From Sphingobium fluviale (GTDB lineage: Bacteria; Pseudomonadota; Alphaproteobacteria; Sphingomonadales; Sphingomonadaceae): a stretch of DNA of 64,000 nucleotides. Positions within the stretch are counted from its first letter, which is position 1; every line of letters starts with the position of its first letter. The notes below the pieces were generated by a model. That model saw only the letters and a program-made list of their open reading frames with translations. It did no database searches and had not been told where the DNA came from. The translations under genes were made by a program, and so were the position numbers. The DNA lies in assembly GCF_004122115.1 (NCBI RefSeq), contig NZ_SBKP01000012.1, forward strand, positions 26,313 through 90,312, read 5' to 3'. This document shows positions 8,059 to 19,643 of the stretch, piece by piece.

Positions 8059-8880
8059 ATGACTGGCAAATCCAAAACGCCGCGACGCCCGAAGATGGCC
8101 AATACCGGGACTGTCGCCGCAAAGACACCCAGAACCGTCACCCGGAAACGTGCGGCGGTTACACCAGAGGCTCCGGCGCCCAAGCCGGTCGCGATGGCCG
8201 AACCGGCCCCCGCGCCCGAACCGACGCCTGAACTCACCGCGGCGGATCTCGCCCCGGCCGAGGACATAATAACAGAAACAGAACACGTTATAGAACCAAC
8301 AGTTGAGCACATTGAAATTACGGCTCCACCCCCTCCAGCGGTTGAGGCGGCCACCGAAGAGGTGAGCCAGGCCCTGACCGAAACCGAGGAACGAGCCGAC
8401 CAGAAAGGAACGAAAATCATGACTGACGTACTCGAATCCACCAAAAAGTTCGCCGAAGAAGCCAAGGGCCGCTTTGAAGCCGCCTTCGCCGAGATGAGCG
8501 AAAAGACCAAGGCCGGCGTGGAAAAGTCCAGCAAGGCGATGGAAGAACTGAGCGCGCTGGCGAAGGGCAATGTCGAGGCGCTGGTCGAATCCGGCAAGAT
8601 CGCCACCAAGGGCGTTGAAACAATGGGTCAGGACGCCGCCGAATATGGCCGCGTGACCTTCGAGAAGGCGTCTGCCGCATTGAAGAGCCTCGCGGCGGTG
8701 AAGACCCCGGCCGAGTTCTTCCAGCTGCAGAGCGAGCTGCTCTCCAGCAGCTTCGATGCTTTCGCCAAGGAAGCCGCCAAGAACAGCGAAGCGATGCTCA
8801 AGCTGGCTGGCGACGTGGCCCAGCCGATCAGCACCCGCGTATCGATCGTGACCGAGAAGGTGCGTTCGATCGCCGCCTGA
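8059..8880 (+). CDS. Phasin family protein with Ala/Pro-rich N-terminal extension
   Basis: Phasins coat PHA granules. The 273-aa product has a low-complexity N-terminal third rich in Ala, Pro, Thr and Glu, beginning basic (TGKSKTPRRPK) and becoming acidic. From about residue 121 (MTDVLESTKKFAEEAKGRFE) it has an amphipathic helical Phasin_2 domain ending in STRVSIVTEKVRSIAA. The start at 8059 has AAGGGAG 8 bases upstream. An internal in-frame ATG at 8419 has its own AAAGGAA and would yield a 153-aa core phasin. A strong terminator follows. The position next to phaC supports the role. Confidence 0.9.
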   Translation: MTGKSKTPRRPKMANTGTVAAKTPRTVTRKRAAVTPEAPAPKPVAMAEPAPAPEPTPELTAADLAPAEDIITETEHVIEPTVEHIEITAPPPPAVEAATEEVSQALTETEERADQKGTKIMTDVLESTKKFAEEAKGRFEAAFAEMSEKTKAGVEKSSKAMEELSALAKGNVEALVESGKIATKGVETMGQDAAEYGRVTFEKASAALKSLAAVKTPAEFFQLQSELLSSSFDAFAKEAAKNSEAMLKLAGDVAQPISTRVSIVTEKVRSIAA

Positions 8881-8905
8881 TCTTTCCGGCGCACAGTAAG
8901 AAAAG

Positions 8906-8938
8906 ACCCTGCCTCCAGCCCGGAGGTAGGGTTTTTTT
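8906..8938 (+). terminator. Intrinsic terminator of the phasin gene
   Basis: An 11-bp stem (ACCCTGCCTCC with GGAGGTAGGGT, one G-T pair) and a five-base loop, followed by seven Ts. It lies 25 bases after the phasin stop. Confidence 0.88.
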
Positions 8939-9067
8939 CATGACTTGGCGCGCTATAATGGCTGAATATGATTTTACAGCCTCGATTAGTCTCGCCACCC
9001 CTTGCCGAAATTGCTCTCTCCCGCCATATTTGGCCCGATGAGAGATGAGCGCGGAATCTACGGGCAG

Positions 9068-9418
9068 ATGCTGAGCATTACGATGGCCGCCGATCGTGGC
9101 GAAGACGACGGAGGCGCGTCTGGCCCCGGCGTCAGTGTTGCGACCCGCACGCGCACACGCACCAAACGGCCATCGCATTACAAAGTATTGATGCTCAACG
9201 ACGATTATACCCCGATGGAGTTTGTCGTCCATGTGCTCCAGCGGTTCTTCAAGATGGACATGGAGGAGGCGACCCGCGTGATGCTGCATGTCCATCAGCG
9301 CGGGGTCGGCATCTGTGGCGTGTTCAGCTATGAAGTGGCCGAAACCAAGGTGAACCAGGTGATGGACTTCGCCCGGCAAAACCAGCACCCGCTGCAATGC
9401 ACGCTGGAGAAGGCCTGA
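9068..9418 (+). CDS. clpS: ATP-dependent Clp protease adaptor ClpS
   Basis: ClpS delivers N-degron substrates to ClpA-ClpP. The core [24 protein letters not shown]...THVMLHVH-type block is present: [10 protein letters not shown] binds the substrate N-terminus, and [23 protein letters not shown] and [13 protein letters not shown] complete the domain. The start is uncertain. TTG 9002 and ATGs at 9038, 9068 and 9083 are all in frame and none has a strong ribosome site. 9068 gives 116 aa, near the usual length, with a flexible acidic then TRTRTR-rich lead. clpA is not adjacent; bamD follows. Confidence 0.93.
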   Translation: MLSITMAADRGEDDGGASGPGVSVATRTRTRTKRPSHYKVLMLNDDYTPMEFVVHVLQRFFKMDMEEATRVMLHVHQRGVGICGVFSYEVAETKVNQVMDFARQNQHPLQCTLEKA

Positions 9419-9541
9419 GCGCCTGATCCGATCCCCCCGGCTGCGCTGGATTTCTGACCCGTTATGAGTTTGCGTAGGGGATTCGGCCCATATGCAATCA
9501 TATGCTTGGCGAACCCTCTGGCCTGCGTTATGAGCGGAGCC

Positions 9542-10327
9542 ATGCTGTTCAAACTCCCCCGCCCCTTCGGCCTCGCCCTTGGCGCACTTGCCGCCGCTAC
9601 CCTGCTCTCCGCCTGCTCCACGGGCAAGAACAAGGGCGATACCCATTATGTCGCGCGCGATGTTTCGACGCTCTATAACAGCGCGAAATATCGGCTCGAC
9701 TCCGGGCAATATAAGCTGGCCGCGCAGTTGTTTGACGAGGTGGAGCGCCAGCATCCCTATTCGCCATGGGCGCGCCGCGCGCAGCTGATGAGCGCTTTTT
9801 CCTATTATATGAACCGCGATTTCACCGAGGCGGTTTCGGGTGCGCAGCGTTTCCTTGCCATTCACCCCGGCAACAAGGACGCGTCCTACGCCTTTTACCT
9901 GATCGGCATCAGCTATTATGAGCAGATCGCCGACGTAACCCGCGACCAGAAGGTGACGGAGCAGGCGCGCGATGCACTGGGCGAGCTGATCCGCCGCTAT
10001 CCGCAGACCGAATATGCCGCCGATGCGCGCCTGAAGCTCGACCTCGTAAACGATCACCTTGCCGGCAAGGAAATGGAGATCGGCCGTTTCTATCAGCGCC
10101 GTGGCCAGTGGCTGGCCGCCACCACCCGCTTTCGCAACGTGATCGACATCTATCAGACGACGACCCACACGCCCGAAGCACTGGAGCGTCTGGTAGAAAG
10201 CTATCTCGCGCTGGGTATCCCCGAAGAGGCGAAGAAAGCCGCGGCTGTGCTGGGCGCCAACTATCCAGGCACCAAATGGTATGAGCATAGCTACAAGCTC
10301 ATCCGGGAATATGGCGCCGGGGTTTGA
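9542..10327 (+). CDS. bamD: Outer membrane protein assembly factor BamD
   Basis: BamD is the essential lipoprotein of the BAM complex that inserts beta-barrel proteins in the outer membrane. The 261-aa product has a lipoprotein signal (FGLALGALAAATLLSACS, cysteine at about 22). Tetratricopeptide repeats follow, with YNSAKYRLDSGQYKLAAQLFDEVERQHPYSPWARRAQLM as the first conserved block and RFYQRRGQWLAATTRFRNVI near the end. ATG 9542 puts the signal at the N-terminus; 9530 and 9464 are alternatives. It sits 12 bp before recN, a frequent alphaproteobacterial arrangement. Confidence 0.94.
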   Translation: MLFKLPRPFGLALGALAAATLLSACSTGKNKGDTHYVARDVSTLYNSAKYRLDSGQYKLAAQLFDEVERQHPYSPWARRAQLMSAFSYYMNRDFTEAVSGAQRFLAIHPGNKDASYAFYLIGISYYEQIADVTRDQKVTEQARDALGELIRRYPQTEYAADARLKLDLVNDHLAGKEMEIGRFYQRRGQWLAATTRFRNVIDIYQTTTHTPEALERLVESYLALGIPEEAKKAAAVLGANYPGTKWYEHSYKLIREYGAGV

Positions 10328-10339
10328 ATTAGCGCGGCG

Positions 10340-12019
10340 ATGCTGACCGCGCTTTCCATCCGCAACGTGGTGCTGATCGAGGCGCTGGATCTTGAGTTCG
10401 CGCCAGGCCTTGGCGTTCTGACCGGCGAAACGGGGGCCGGCAAATCCATCCTGCTCGATTCTCTTGGCCTTGCGCTCGGCATGCGCGCGGACAGCGGGCT
10501 GGTGCGCAATGGCGAGGCGCAGGCCAGCGTCACCGCCAGCTTTGAGCCGGGCGGCGCGGGTGCGCGCATCGCTGCGCTGGCCGAAGAGAGCGGGCTGGAG
10601 GTGGAGCCGGGAGAGCCGATCCTCATTCGCCGCACCCTGAAGGCCGATGGCGGCAGCCGCGCCTTCCTTAACGATCAACCCTGTTCCGTTGCGCTGCTGC
10701 GGGAAATCGGCGCGATGCTGGTCGAGATCCATGGCCAGCATGATGATCGCGGCCTGCTCAATCCCGCCGGGCACCGCGCCCTGCTGGACAGCTTTGGCCG
10801 GTGCGACAGCGCGGGCGTGGCGCAGGCCTATGCCGCATGGCGCGCGGCGGCGGACGCGCTGGAGGCAGCGCGCATCGATATCGCCAATGCCGCGCGAGAC
10901 CGGGACTATCTCACCCATGTCGTTGCAGAGTTGCAGGCGTTCGATCCGCAACCGGGCGAGGAGGCGCAGCTCGCCGAAGAGCGCGCGATGATGCAAAAGG
11001 GCGCGCGCCTGCTCGATGATCTGTCCGCAATAGAAACGCTGTTCGGCGGCTCGGAAGGCGGCCTTGCCCAACTGCGGCAGGCGGCGCGGCGGCTGGACCG
11101 GATCGGCGCGGAGCATCCGCTGCTCCAACAGGCGCTTGCCCTTCTCGACCGCGCGCTGATTGACGCCAGCGAGGCGGAGGACGTGCTCACACAAGCCGCA
11201 GAGGCGCTGAACGCCGATCCGGCGCGGCTGGAGGCGGTGGAGGCGCGGTTGTTCGATCTGCGCGCGCTGGCGCGGAAGCATCAGGTTCAGGCGGATGACC
11301 TTGCCGCGCTGGCCGAGGAGCTGGCGGCAAAGCTGGCACGGATCGAAGCGGGCGAGGAAGGGCTGGCCGCGCTGGAGGCATCCGAGCGAGCGACGCGCGC
11401 GGCTTATGAGGAGACAGCGCGCACCTTGTCTGAGCGGCGCACCGAGGCGGCGGCGCGGCTGGATAGGGCAGTGGCAGGAGAACTGGCCCCGCTGAAGCTC
11501 GACGCCGCGAAGTTTCGCACCAGCGTCGAGCCGCTGCCGACAAGCCAGTGGGGCGCGGGCGGCGCGGACCGGGTCGAGTTCCTCATTTCCACCAACCCCG
11601 GCGCGCCCTTCGCCCCGCTTACAAAGATCGCGTCCGGCGGAGAGCTGTCGCGCTTCATCCTCGCGCTGAAAGTCGCGCTGGCAGAGCAGGGGGCTGTGCA
11701 GACGATGATCTTTGACGAGATCGACCGCGGCGTCGGCGGCGCGGTGGCATCCGCAATCGGTGATCGGTTGGCGCGGCTGGCGGAGGCCAAAGGGGGCAAT
11801 GAAAGTCAGGTGGTTGTCGTCACACATAGCCCGCAGGTCGCGGCGCGGGGGGGCAGCCATATGCTGATCGCTAAAAGCTCGGAAGGCACCGTGACCCGTA
11901 CCGATGTGAAACCGCTCGATGAGGCGGGCCGACGCGAGGAAATCGCGCGCATGCTCTCTGGCGCAGACATCACAGCCGAGGCCCGCGCACAGGCGGACAG
12001 ATTGCTGGAGCGGGTGTGA
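10340..12019 (+). CDS. recN: DNA repair protein RecN
   Basis: RecN is an SMC-like ATPase that holds broken DNA ends during double-strand break repair. The 559-aa product starts MLTALSIRNVVLIEALDLEF. It has Walker A GETGAGKSILLDSLGLAL near residue 33, the Q-loop region EIHGQHDDRGLLNP, a long coiled-coil middle rich in Ala, Glu and Arg, the ABC signature SGGELSRFILALK, and Walker B MIFDEIDRGVGG. Length is normal. It lies 12 bp after bamD and so is probably co-transcribed with it. No LexA-type box was recognised. Confidence 0.96.
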   Translation: MLTALSIRNVVLIEALDLEFAPGLGVLTGETGAGKSILLDSLGLALGMRADSGLVRNGEAQASVTASFEPGGAGARIAALAEESGLEVEPGEPILIRRTLKADGGSRAFLNDQPCSVALLREIGAMLVEIHGQHDDRGLLNPAGHRALLDSFGRCDSAGVAQAYAAWRAAADALEAARIDIANAARDRDYLTHVVAELQAFDPQPGEEAQLAEERAMMQKGARLLDDLSAIETLFGGSEGGLAQLRQAARRLDRIGAEHPLLQQALALLDRALIDASEAEDVLTQAAEALNADPARLEAVEARLFDLRALARKHQVQADDLAALAEELAAKLARIEAGEEGLAALEASERATRAAYEETARTLSERRTEAAARLDRAVAGELAPLKLDAAKFRTSVEPLPTSQWGAGGADRVEFLISTNPGAPFAPLTKIASGGELSRFILALKVALAEQGAVQTMIFDEIDRGVGGAVASAIGDRLARLAEAKGGNESQVVVVTHSPQVAARGGSHMLIAKSSEGTVTRTDVKPLDEAGRREEIARMLSGADITAEARAQADRLLERV

Positions 12020-12078
12020 TAACAGAACTATAGCGTTAGGCACAAGACAAACGCCAGAATATTTGACGCAAGTCCTTG

Positions 12079-12096
12079 TGTGGCAAAATTGCCACA
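12079..12096. promoter_or_regulatory. Perfect palindrome upstream of clpB
   Basis: TGTGGCAAAATTGCCACA has 8-bp arms and a 2-base centre, 35 bases before the clpB ATG and inside the likely promoter zone (a TTGACG lies at 12063-12068). It looks like a dimeric-repressor operator. I see no convincing sigma-32 promoter and no CIRCE element. Confidence 0.45.
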
Positions 12097-12130
12097 TTAC
12101 CTCTGATCCCGAAAGGTTGGAGGACAGCAT

Positions 12131-14710
<2,580 letters not shown>

Positions 14711-14715
14711 ATATT

Positions 14716-16044
14716 TCAGGCGGAAAGGCGTTTCAGCGCCTCGTCCCGCCCGATGAGCGGCAACAAAGCGGCCATATCAGGCCCGTGATCGAGACCGGTG
14801 AGCGCGCGGCGCAGGGGCAGGAACAGCGCCTTGCCCTTGCGCCCGGTCTCGGCCTTCAGCCGCTCGGTGAGGGCTGGCCACACGCCTGCGTCAAACGGCA
14901 GGCTGGCGAGCGCATCGGCAGCGGCGGCAAGATAGGGCGCATCCTCCGCCTCCGCCACGGGGGCAATAATCGGCCCGGTGACGATCCGCCACCAATTCGT
15001 AATGTCCGCTACAATTTCGAGATTGGGGCGCAACGCGAGCCAACCCGCCTCGCTCACGCCGTCAGGCAGGCGGTCCTTGACCGCATCATAATCCAGCAGA
15101 TGCACGATCTTCTGGTTGAGCAGCTTCAGCTCGCCCTCATCAAACCGGGCGGGTGCGCGGCCGAAATGGGCGAAGTCGAACGCGGCGATCAGCGGCGCGG
15201 GGTCCGCCACCGGGATGACCGGGTCCGAGGTGCCGATACGCGCCAGCAGCGCGATCAGCGCTTGTCGCTCCAGCCCCTGCTCGCGAAATGTGCCCACGCC
15301 CAGCGAGCCGAGCCGCTTGGAGAGCTTGCCCTCGCTCCCCACCAGCAGCGCCTCATGCGCGAAGGCGGGGGGCGTTGCACCCAGCGCGGCGAACATCTGA
15401 ATCTGCGCGGCGGTGTTGGTAACATGGTCCTCACCGCGCACGACATGGGTGATGCCCATATCGACATCGTCGATCACCGAGGGCAGCATATAGAGCCAGC
15501 TGCCGTCCGCGCGGCGGATGACGGGATCGGACAGTAGCTTCGGGTCAAAATGCTGTGACCCGCGCACCATGTCTTCCCACGCGATCGGCGCGTCATGATC
15601 CAAGCGGAAGCGCCAGTGGGGCGTGCGTCCTTCTGCTTCATAGGCCGCGATCTGATCGGGCGTGAGATTGAGCGCAGCGCGGTCATAAACCGGGGGCAGG
15701 CCGCGCCCCAGTTGCACCTTGCGTTTGAGGTCCAGCTCTTGCGCGGTTTCGTAACAAGGATAGACCCTTCCTGCCGCGCGCAGCTCTGAAAAGCGCGCTT
15801 CATACAGGGCGAAACGGTCTGACTGCTTCACCTCGTCGTCCGGCGTGAGGCCGAGCCAGGCAAGATCGGCCCGGATGCCATCGGCATATTCGGGACGGGA
15901 CCGCTCGATGTCGGTATCGTCGAGCCGCAGCAGGAAGCGGCCATTATGACGACGCGCCCACATCCAGTTGTGGATTGCCGTGCGCAGATTGCCGACATGC
16001 AGATGCCCGGTGGGCGAGGGCGCGAAACGGGTGATGACGGTCAT
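14716..16044 (-). CDS. gltX: Glutamyl-tRNA synthetase
   Basis: A class I aminoacyl-tRNA synthetase that charges tRNA-Glu; in bacteria lacking GlnRS it may also charge tRNA-Gln. The 442-aa product starts MTVITRFAPSPTGHLHVGNLRTA, holding the HIGH-type motif. The KMSKS equivalent is KLSKRLGSLGVG, and VIRRADGSWLYMLPSVIDDVDMGITHVVRGEDH is conserved. I use ATG 16044; the open frame extends 77 codons upstream, antisense to nadE. Alphaproteobacteria often carry two GluRS copies, so whether this is GltX1 or GltX2 is open. It follows nadE after 7 bp. Confidence 0.96.
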   Translation of the reverse strand: MTVITRFAPSPTGHLHVGNLRTAIHNWMWARRHNGRFLLRLDDTDIERSRPEYADGIRADLAWLGLTPDDEVKQSDRFALYEARFSELRAAGRVYPCYETAQELDLKRKVQLGRGLPPVYDRAALNLTPDQIAAYEAEGRTPHWRFRLDHDAPIAWEDMVRGSQHFDPKLLSDPVIRRADGSWLYMLPSVIDDVDMGITHVVRGEDHVTNTAAQIQMFAALGATPPAFAHEALLVGSEGKLSKRLGSLGVGTFREQGLERQALIALLARIGTSDPVIPVADPAPLIAAFDFAHFGRAPARFDEGELKLLNQKIVHLLDYDAVKDRLPDGVSEAGWLALRPNLEIVADITNWWRIVTGPIIAPVAEAEDAPYLAAAADALASLPFDAGVWPALTERLKAETGRKGKALFLPLRRALTGLDHGPDMAALLPLIGRDEALKRLSA

Positions 16045-16051
16045 GGCGGCC

Positions 16052-17716
16052 TTAGCTCGTCCGGAAGGCGTTGGTGATGGGATAGCGGCGGTCGCGGCCG
16101 AAGTTGCGGCTGCCGAGCTTGACTCCAGGAGGCGCCTGCCGCCTTTTGTACTCCGCGATATAGAGCAGCCGCTCGATCCGCGCGACCGTTTCCCGGTCAA
16201 ACCCACGCGCGACGACCTGTTCGACGGACAACTCGCTCTCCACCAGCCCATGCAATATGGGGTCCAGCACCTCATAGGGCGGCAGGCTGTCTTCGTCCTT
16301 CTGGTTCTCGCGCAGTTCCGCCGTGGGCGGCTTGGTGATGACGCGCTCCGGCATTACCGGGCCGGAAGGGCCGAGGCCGATGGCGGGGGTGTGCGCGTTT
16401 CTCCAGCGCGAGAGATCGAACACCGTCGTCTTGTACGCGTCTTTCAGCACCGAATAGCCGCCCGCCATGTCGCCGTAGATGGTGGCGTAACCGACCGACA
16501 TTTCGCTCTTGTTGCCGGTGGTGAGCAGCATGTGTCCGAACTTGTTCGACAGCGCCATCAGCGTGACGCCACGGATGCGGGACTGGATATTCTCCTCGGT
16601 GAGGTCTTTGCCCCGCCCCTCAAACACGCCCGCCAGCATCGCGTCAAAGGATTTCATAGCGTCTGCTATAAAAATACTGTCAAGCCGGACGCCGAGCATT
16701 TCCGCGCAGCTTGCCGCGTCATCGAGGCTGTCCTGGCTGGTAAATGGCGAGGGCATCATCACGCACCACACCCGGTCCGGCCCCAGCGCATCGACGGCAA
16801 CGGCGGCGCTCAAGGCGCTGTCGATCCCGCCCGAAAGCCCCAGCACCACGCCGGTGAAGCGGTTGCGGTTCACATAATCGCGCAAGGATACGATCATCGC
16901 GCAATAGACATCCTCAGGATAGGGCGCGAGCGGGGCGATATCACCCGGCGCGCAGGCCCAGCGGCCATCTGCTTGCGCCTCCCAGCGCGTGAGCCGCATC
17001 TCTTCTCGCCAGTCGGCCAGCTGATGCGCGAGGCTGCCGTCGCCATTGAGGACGAACGATGCGCCATCGAACGCCAGCTCGTCCTGCCCGCCAACGCGGT
17101 TGAGATAGGCGATGGGCAAGCCCGTTTCCTGCACCCGCGCCGCGCACACCTGCGCCACGCGGCGCTCATCCTTATCGATCTCGTAAGGGCTGCCATTGGG
17201 CGAGATGAGGAGCTGAGCGCCCTGAGCCTTCAGGTGTGCGCAGACGAACGGATACCAGACATCCTCGCATATCGGCACACCGATCTTCACACCCCGGAAC
17301 TCGATAGGCTCCGGCAGCGGCCCCGGCGCGAACAGGCGCTTTTCATCGAACGTGCCGTAATTGGGAAGCTCGCGCTTCTGCCGCACCGCTGCGATCTCTC
17401 CACCATCAAGCAGCACCACGCAGTTGAACAGCGCGCCCTGATTGGCGATCACAGTGCCGACCAGCATCGCCGGGCCGCCATCCGCGCTCGCCCGCATCAG
17501 GCGCAGCAGCTCATCGCCCGCGCGCTCAACCAGGGCGGGTTTCAGCACCAGATCCTCCGGCGGATAGCCGATGAGCTGGAGTTCCGGGAACACGACCATA
17601 TCCGCGCCCTGCTCCGCTGCGCGAACGCGCCATTCCAGCATGGCATCTGCATTGCCCACCAGATCGCCCACTGACTGTGTGGACTGGACAAGCGCTATGT
17701 TCAGTGAATCCGTCAT
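16052..17716 (-). CDS. nadE: Glutamine-dependent NAD+ synthetase
   Basis: NadE amidates nicotinic acid adenine dinucleotide to NAD+, with ammonia made from glutamine. The 554-aa product has an N-terminal nitrilase-type glutaminase domain, with Glu in VFPELQLIGYPPED, Lys in QKRELPNYGTFDEKRLF and Cys in GVPICEDVWYP. The C-terminal synthetase domain carries LGLSGGIDSALSAAVA, MPSPFTS and TTGNKSEMSVGYATIYGDMAGG. Length fits the two-domain form. It is divergent from prs across 110 bp and heads a unit with gltX. Confidence 0.97.
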   Translation of the reverse strand: MTDSLNIALVQSTQSVGDLVGNADAMLEWRVRAAEQGADMVVFPELQLIGYPPEDLVLKPALVERAGDELLRLMRASADGGPAMLVGTVIANQGALFNCVVLLDGGEIAAVRQKRELPNYGTFDEKRLFAPGPLPEPIEFRGVKIGVPICEDVWYPFVCAHLKAQGAQLLISPNGSPYEIDKDERRVAQVCAARVQETGLPIAYLNRVGGQDELAFDGASFVLNGDGSLAHQLADWREEMRLTRWEAQADGRWACAPGDIAPLAPYPEDVYCAMIVSLRDYVNRNRFTGVVLGLSGGIDSALSAAVAVDALGPDRVWCVMMPSPFTSQDSLDDAASCAEMLGVRLDSIFIADAMKSFDAMLAGVFEGRGKDLTEENIQSRIRGVTLMALSNKFGHMLLTTGNKSEMSVGYATIYGDMAGGYSVLKDAYKTTVFDLSRWRNAHTPAIGLGPSGPVMPERVITKPPTAELRENQKDEDSLPPYEVLDPILHGLVESELSVEQVVARGFDRETVARIERLLYIAEYKRRQAPPGVKLGSRNFGRDRRYPITNAFRTS

Positions 17717-17826
17717 CGCTCCGGCCCTAGAGTATTTTTGTTCACGGCAAAAGCCTTGCCCTTTGCGTGTGCGCCGCTAAAGGGCTGGCTTGTCGAGCGT
17801 CACAGGATCGTAACGAGGGGCATTCC

Positions 17827-18762
17827 ATGAAATTGATGACGGGTAACAGCAATCGGCCACTCGCGCAGGCCATCGCCGATTATCTTGAAATGCCGCTCAC
17901 CAATGCCTCTGTGCGCCGCTTTGCCGACGAGGAAGTGTTTGTCGAGGTGCATGAGAATGTCCGCGGCGAGGATGTGTTCCTGATCCAGTCGACCAGCTTC
18001 CCGACCAACGACAATCTGATGGAGCTGCTGATCTGCATCGACGCGCTCCGCCGCGCGTCTGCCAAGCGGATCACCGCCGTGGTGCCTTATTTCGGCTATG
18101 CCCGGCAGGACCGCAAACCCGGCCCCCGTACGCCGATCTCGGCCAAGCTGGTGGCGAACCTCATCACCGTGGCCGGGGCGGACCGCGTGCTGTGCGTAGA
18201 TCTGCATGCAGGCCAGATCCAGGGCTTCTTCGATATCCCGACCGACAACCTGTTCGCCGCGCCGGTGATGTCTGCCGATATTCAGGCGCGCTTTGGGGCT
18301 AAGAACATCATGGTCGTCTCGCCGGACGTGGGCGGCGTGGTGCGCGCGCGCGCGCTCGCCAAGCGGCTGGACAACGCCCCCCTCGCCATCGTCGATAAAC
18401 GGCGCGAGCGCGCGGGCGAATCGGAGGTGATGAACATCATCGGCGATGTATCCGGGCGCTTTTGTGTGCTGATCGACGATATCGTCGATTCGGCGGGCAC
18501 GCTGTGCAACGCGGCGGCGGCGCTCAAGGCCGCGGGTGCCGAGGATGTGGTCGCCTATGTCAGCCACGGTGTGCTGTCTGGCGGCGCGGTGGCGCGGGTC
18601 GAGGCGTCGCAACTGCTGGAGCTGGTGATTACCGACTCGATCCTCGGCAATGAGGTGGTGCAATCCTCCAAGAAGGTGCGCCAGATGCCGATTGCGCCGC
18701 TGCTGGGCGAGGCGATCAAGCGCATTTCCGACGAAAGCTCGGTGTCCAGTCTGTTTGATTGA
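17827..18762 (+). CDS. prs: Ribose-phosphate pyrophosphokinase
   Basis: Prs makes PRPP from ribose 5-phosphate and ATP for nucleotide, histidine and NAD synthesis. The 311-aa product starts [22 protein letters not shown]. It has the flexible-loop region [20 protein letters not shown], the metal-binding [18 protein letters not shown], and the PRPP motif [17 protein letters not shown]. The start at 17827 has GAGG 8 bases upstream; the frame open to 17767 is not needed. The neighbouring NAD synthetase is metabolically related but divergent. Confidence 0.97.
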   Translation: MKLMTGNSNRPLAQAIADYLEMPLTNASVRRFADEEVFVEVHENVRGEDVFLIQSTSFPTNDNLMELLICIDALRRASAKRITAVVPYFGYARQDRKPGPRTPISAKLVANLITVAGADRVLCVDLHAGQIQGFFDIPTDNLFAAPVMSADIQARFGAKNIMVVSPDVGGVVRARALAKRLDNAPLAIVDKRRERAGESEVMNIIGDVSGRFCVLIDDIVDSAGTLCNAAAALKAAGAEDVVAYVSHGVLSGGAVARVEASQLLELVITDSILGNEVVQSSKKVRQMPIAPLLGEAIKRISDESSVSSLFD

Positions 18763-18780
18763 TCCGCTCACGCGGATAGT

Positions 18781-18860
18781 CGGCACCAGCCCTCTCCCCC
18801 GCCCAACCTCCCGATATTTTACCGTGTCGGGAGGTTGGGCGGGGGAGAGGGCTGGTGCCG
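18781..18860. repeat. 34-bp perfect inverted repeat downstream of prs
   Basis: The left arm 18781-18814 and right arm 18827-18860 are exact reverse complements with a 12-base loop (18815-18826). The arm is C-rich (CCCTCTCCCCCGCCCAACCT). There is no T-run, so it is not a plain intrinsic terminator. A smaller ATCCGC/GCGGAT hairpin lies between it and the prs stop. It resembles an extragenic palindromic repeat. Confidence 0.85.
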
Positions 18861-18900
18861 TACATCCGAAACGCAGCGCAGCTGCTTGTTTCGGATCAAA

Positions 18901-19137
18901 TCACGCCGGCCCGACCAGTACCAGCGGCAGAGCCAGCATCAGCGCGATGCAGGCCGCCGCGCGTTGTTTGCCGTTGAGGAAGTCAGAAAGCGGATATAGC
19001 CGCCACAGGGCCGGACAGGAAAAGAAGCTCGCCACGAATAGCCCGGTCGAGATCGTCTCGCCCAGATGGCGCGGCAAATCCATCTGCGCGGCGAGGGCGC
19101 CGAGGAAGCTTCCGATACAGATGAGCCATCCGAGCAT
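18901..19137 (-). CDS. Small hydrophobic protein, unknown
   Basis: A 78-aa product not recognised. It has hydrophobic stretches at about residues 3-17 (GWLICIGSFLGALAA), 29-42 (ISTGLFVASFFSCPAL) and 59-76 (AAACIALMLALPLVLVGP), with a basic patch (NGKQR) before the last, so an inner-membrane protein with two or three segments is likely. ATG 19137 is the only good start. It lies between the long palindrome after prs and the VOC gene on the same strand. It could be spurious, but its hydrophobic organisation looks real. Confidence 0.5.
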   Translation of the reverse strand: MLGWLICIGSFLGALAAQMDLPRHLGETISTGLFVASFFSCPALWRLYPLSDFLNGKQRAAACIALMLALPLVLVGPA

Positions 19138-19196
19138 GGTGTTGCCAGTCTCCGTCCACGCATAAGAACGGCGCAGGCGGCGCGGGGTTTAACCCG

Positions 19197-19586
19197 TCAG
19201 TCGTAACCTTCGCCTAAGTGCTGCGAAATCCACCACAGATTGCCCCACGCATCGCGCACGCCGCCCTGCCGATCGCCATACGGTTGATCCGCCACCGGCA
19301 TGATCTCGGTCGCACCTGCGGCAAGGGCGCGCTGTTGCGCCGTGTCGGCATCGGCAACATAGATATAGTAGGATGCAGGCATGGCGGGCCAGTCGTTAGT
19401 CGCCTCGCTGACCATGACCGTGGTGGTGCCCAGGCGCACCCGCGCATTGGCGATGCGGCTCCCGGCCATCGTGCGGCCGATTTCTTCGCCACCCAGCCCA
19501 GTGACGAGGAAAGCACAGAAATCTTCTGCATTGCTCGCGAAAAAATAGGGGAAGACGGAGCTGTAACCCGGGGGAATATTCGTCAT
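19197..19586 (-). CDS. VOC (glyoxalase/PhnB-like) family protein
   Basis: A 129-aa vicinal-oxygen-chelate fold protein. The pattern is that of PhnB/YdeE-like single-domain members: SVFPYFFASNAEDFCAFLVTGLGGEEIGR at the start, a central AGSRIANARVRLGTTTVMVSE, then YIYVADADTAQQRALAAGA and the closing GDRQGGVRDAWGNLWWISQH. The substrate is unknown; relatives include bleomycin-resistance-like and uncharacterised proteins. The start at 19586 is used because the upstream open frame is antisense to hisN. It is divergent from hisN with 57 bp between. Confidence 0.85.
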   Translation of the reverse strand: MTNIPPGYSSVFPYFFASNAEDFCAFLVTGLGGEEIGRTMAGSRIANARVRLGTTTVMVSEATNDWPAMPASYYIYVADADTAQQRALAAGATEIMPVADQPYGDRQGGVRDAWGNLWWISQHLGEGYD

Positions 19587-19643
19587 AGTACGCTCCGCAC
19601 GTTTGCTCTTGCCATAAGCTAGCTGAAACAAGAGAAGGCGTCC

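Noticed and set aside
12063..12099. A sigma-32-type promoter for clpB (CTTGTG with CCACATTA)
   Set aside because: The spacing is too short (10 instead of about 13-15 bases) and both boxes are poor matches, so I kept only the palindrome.
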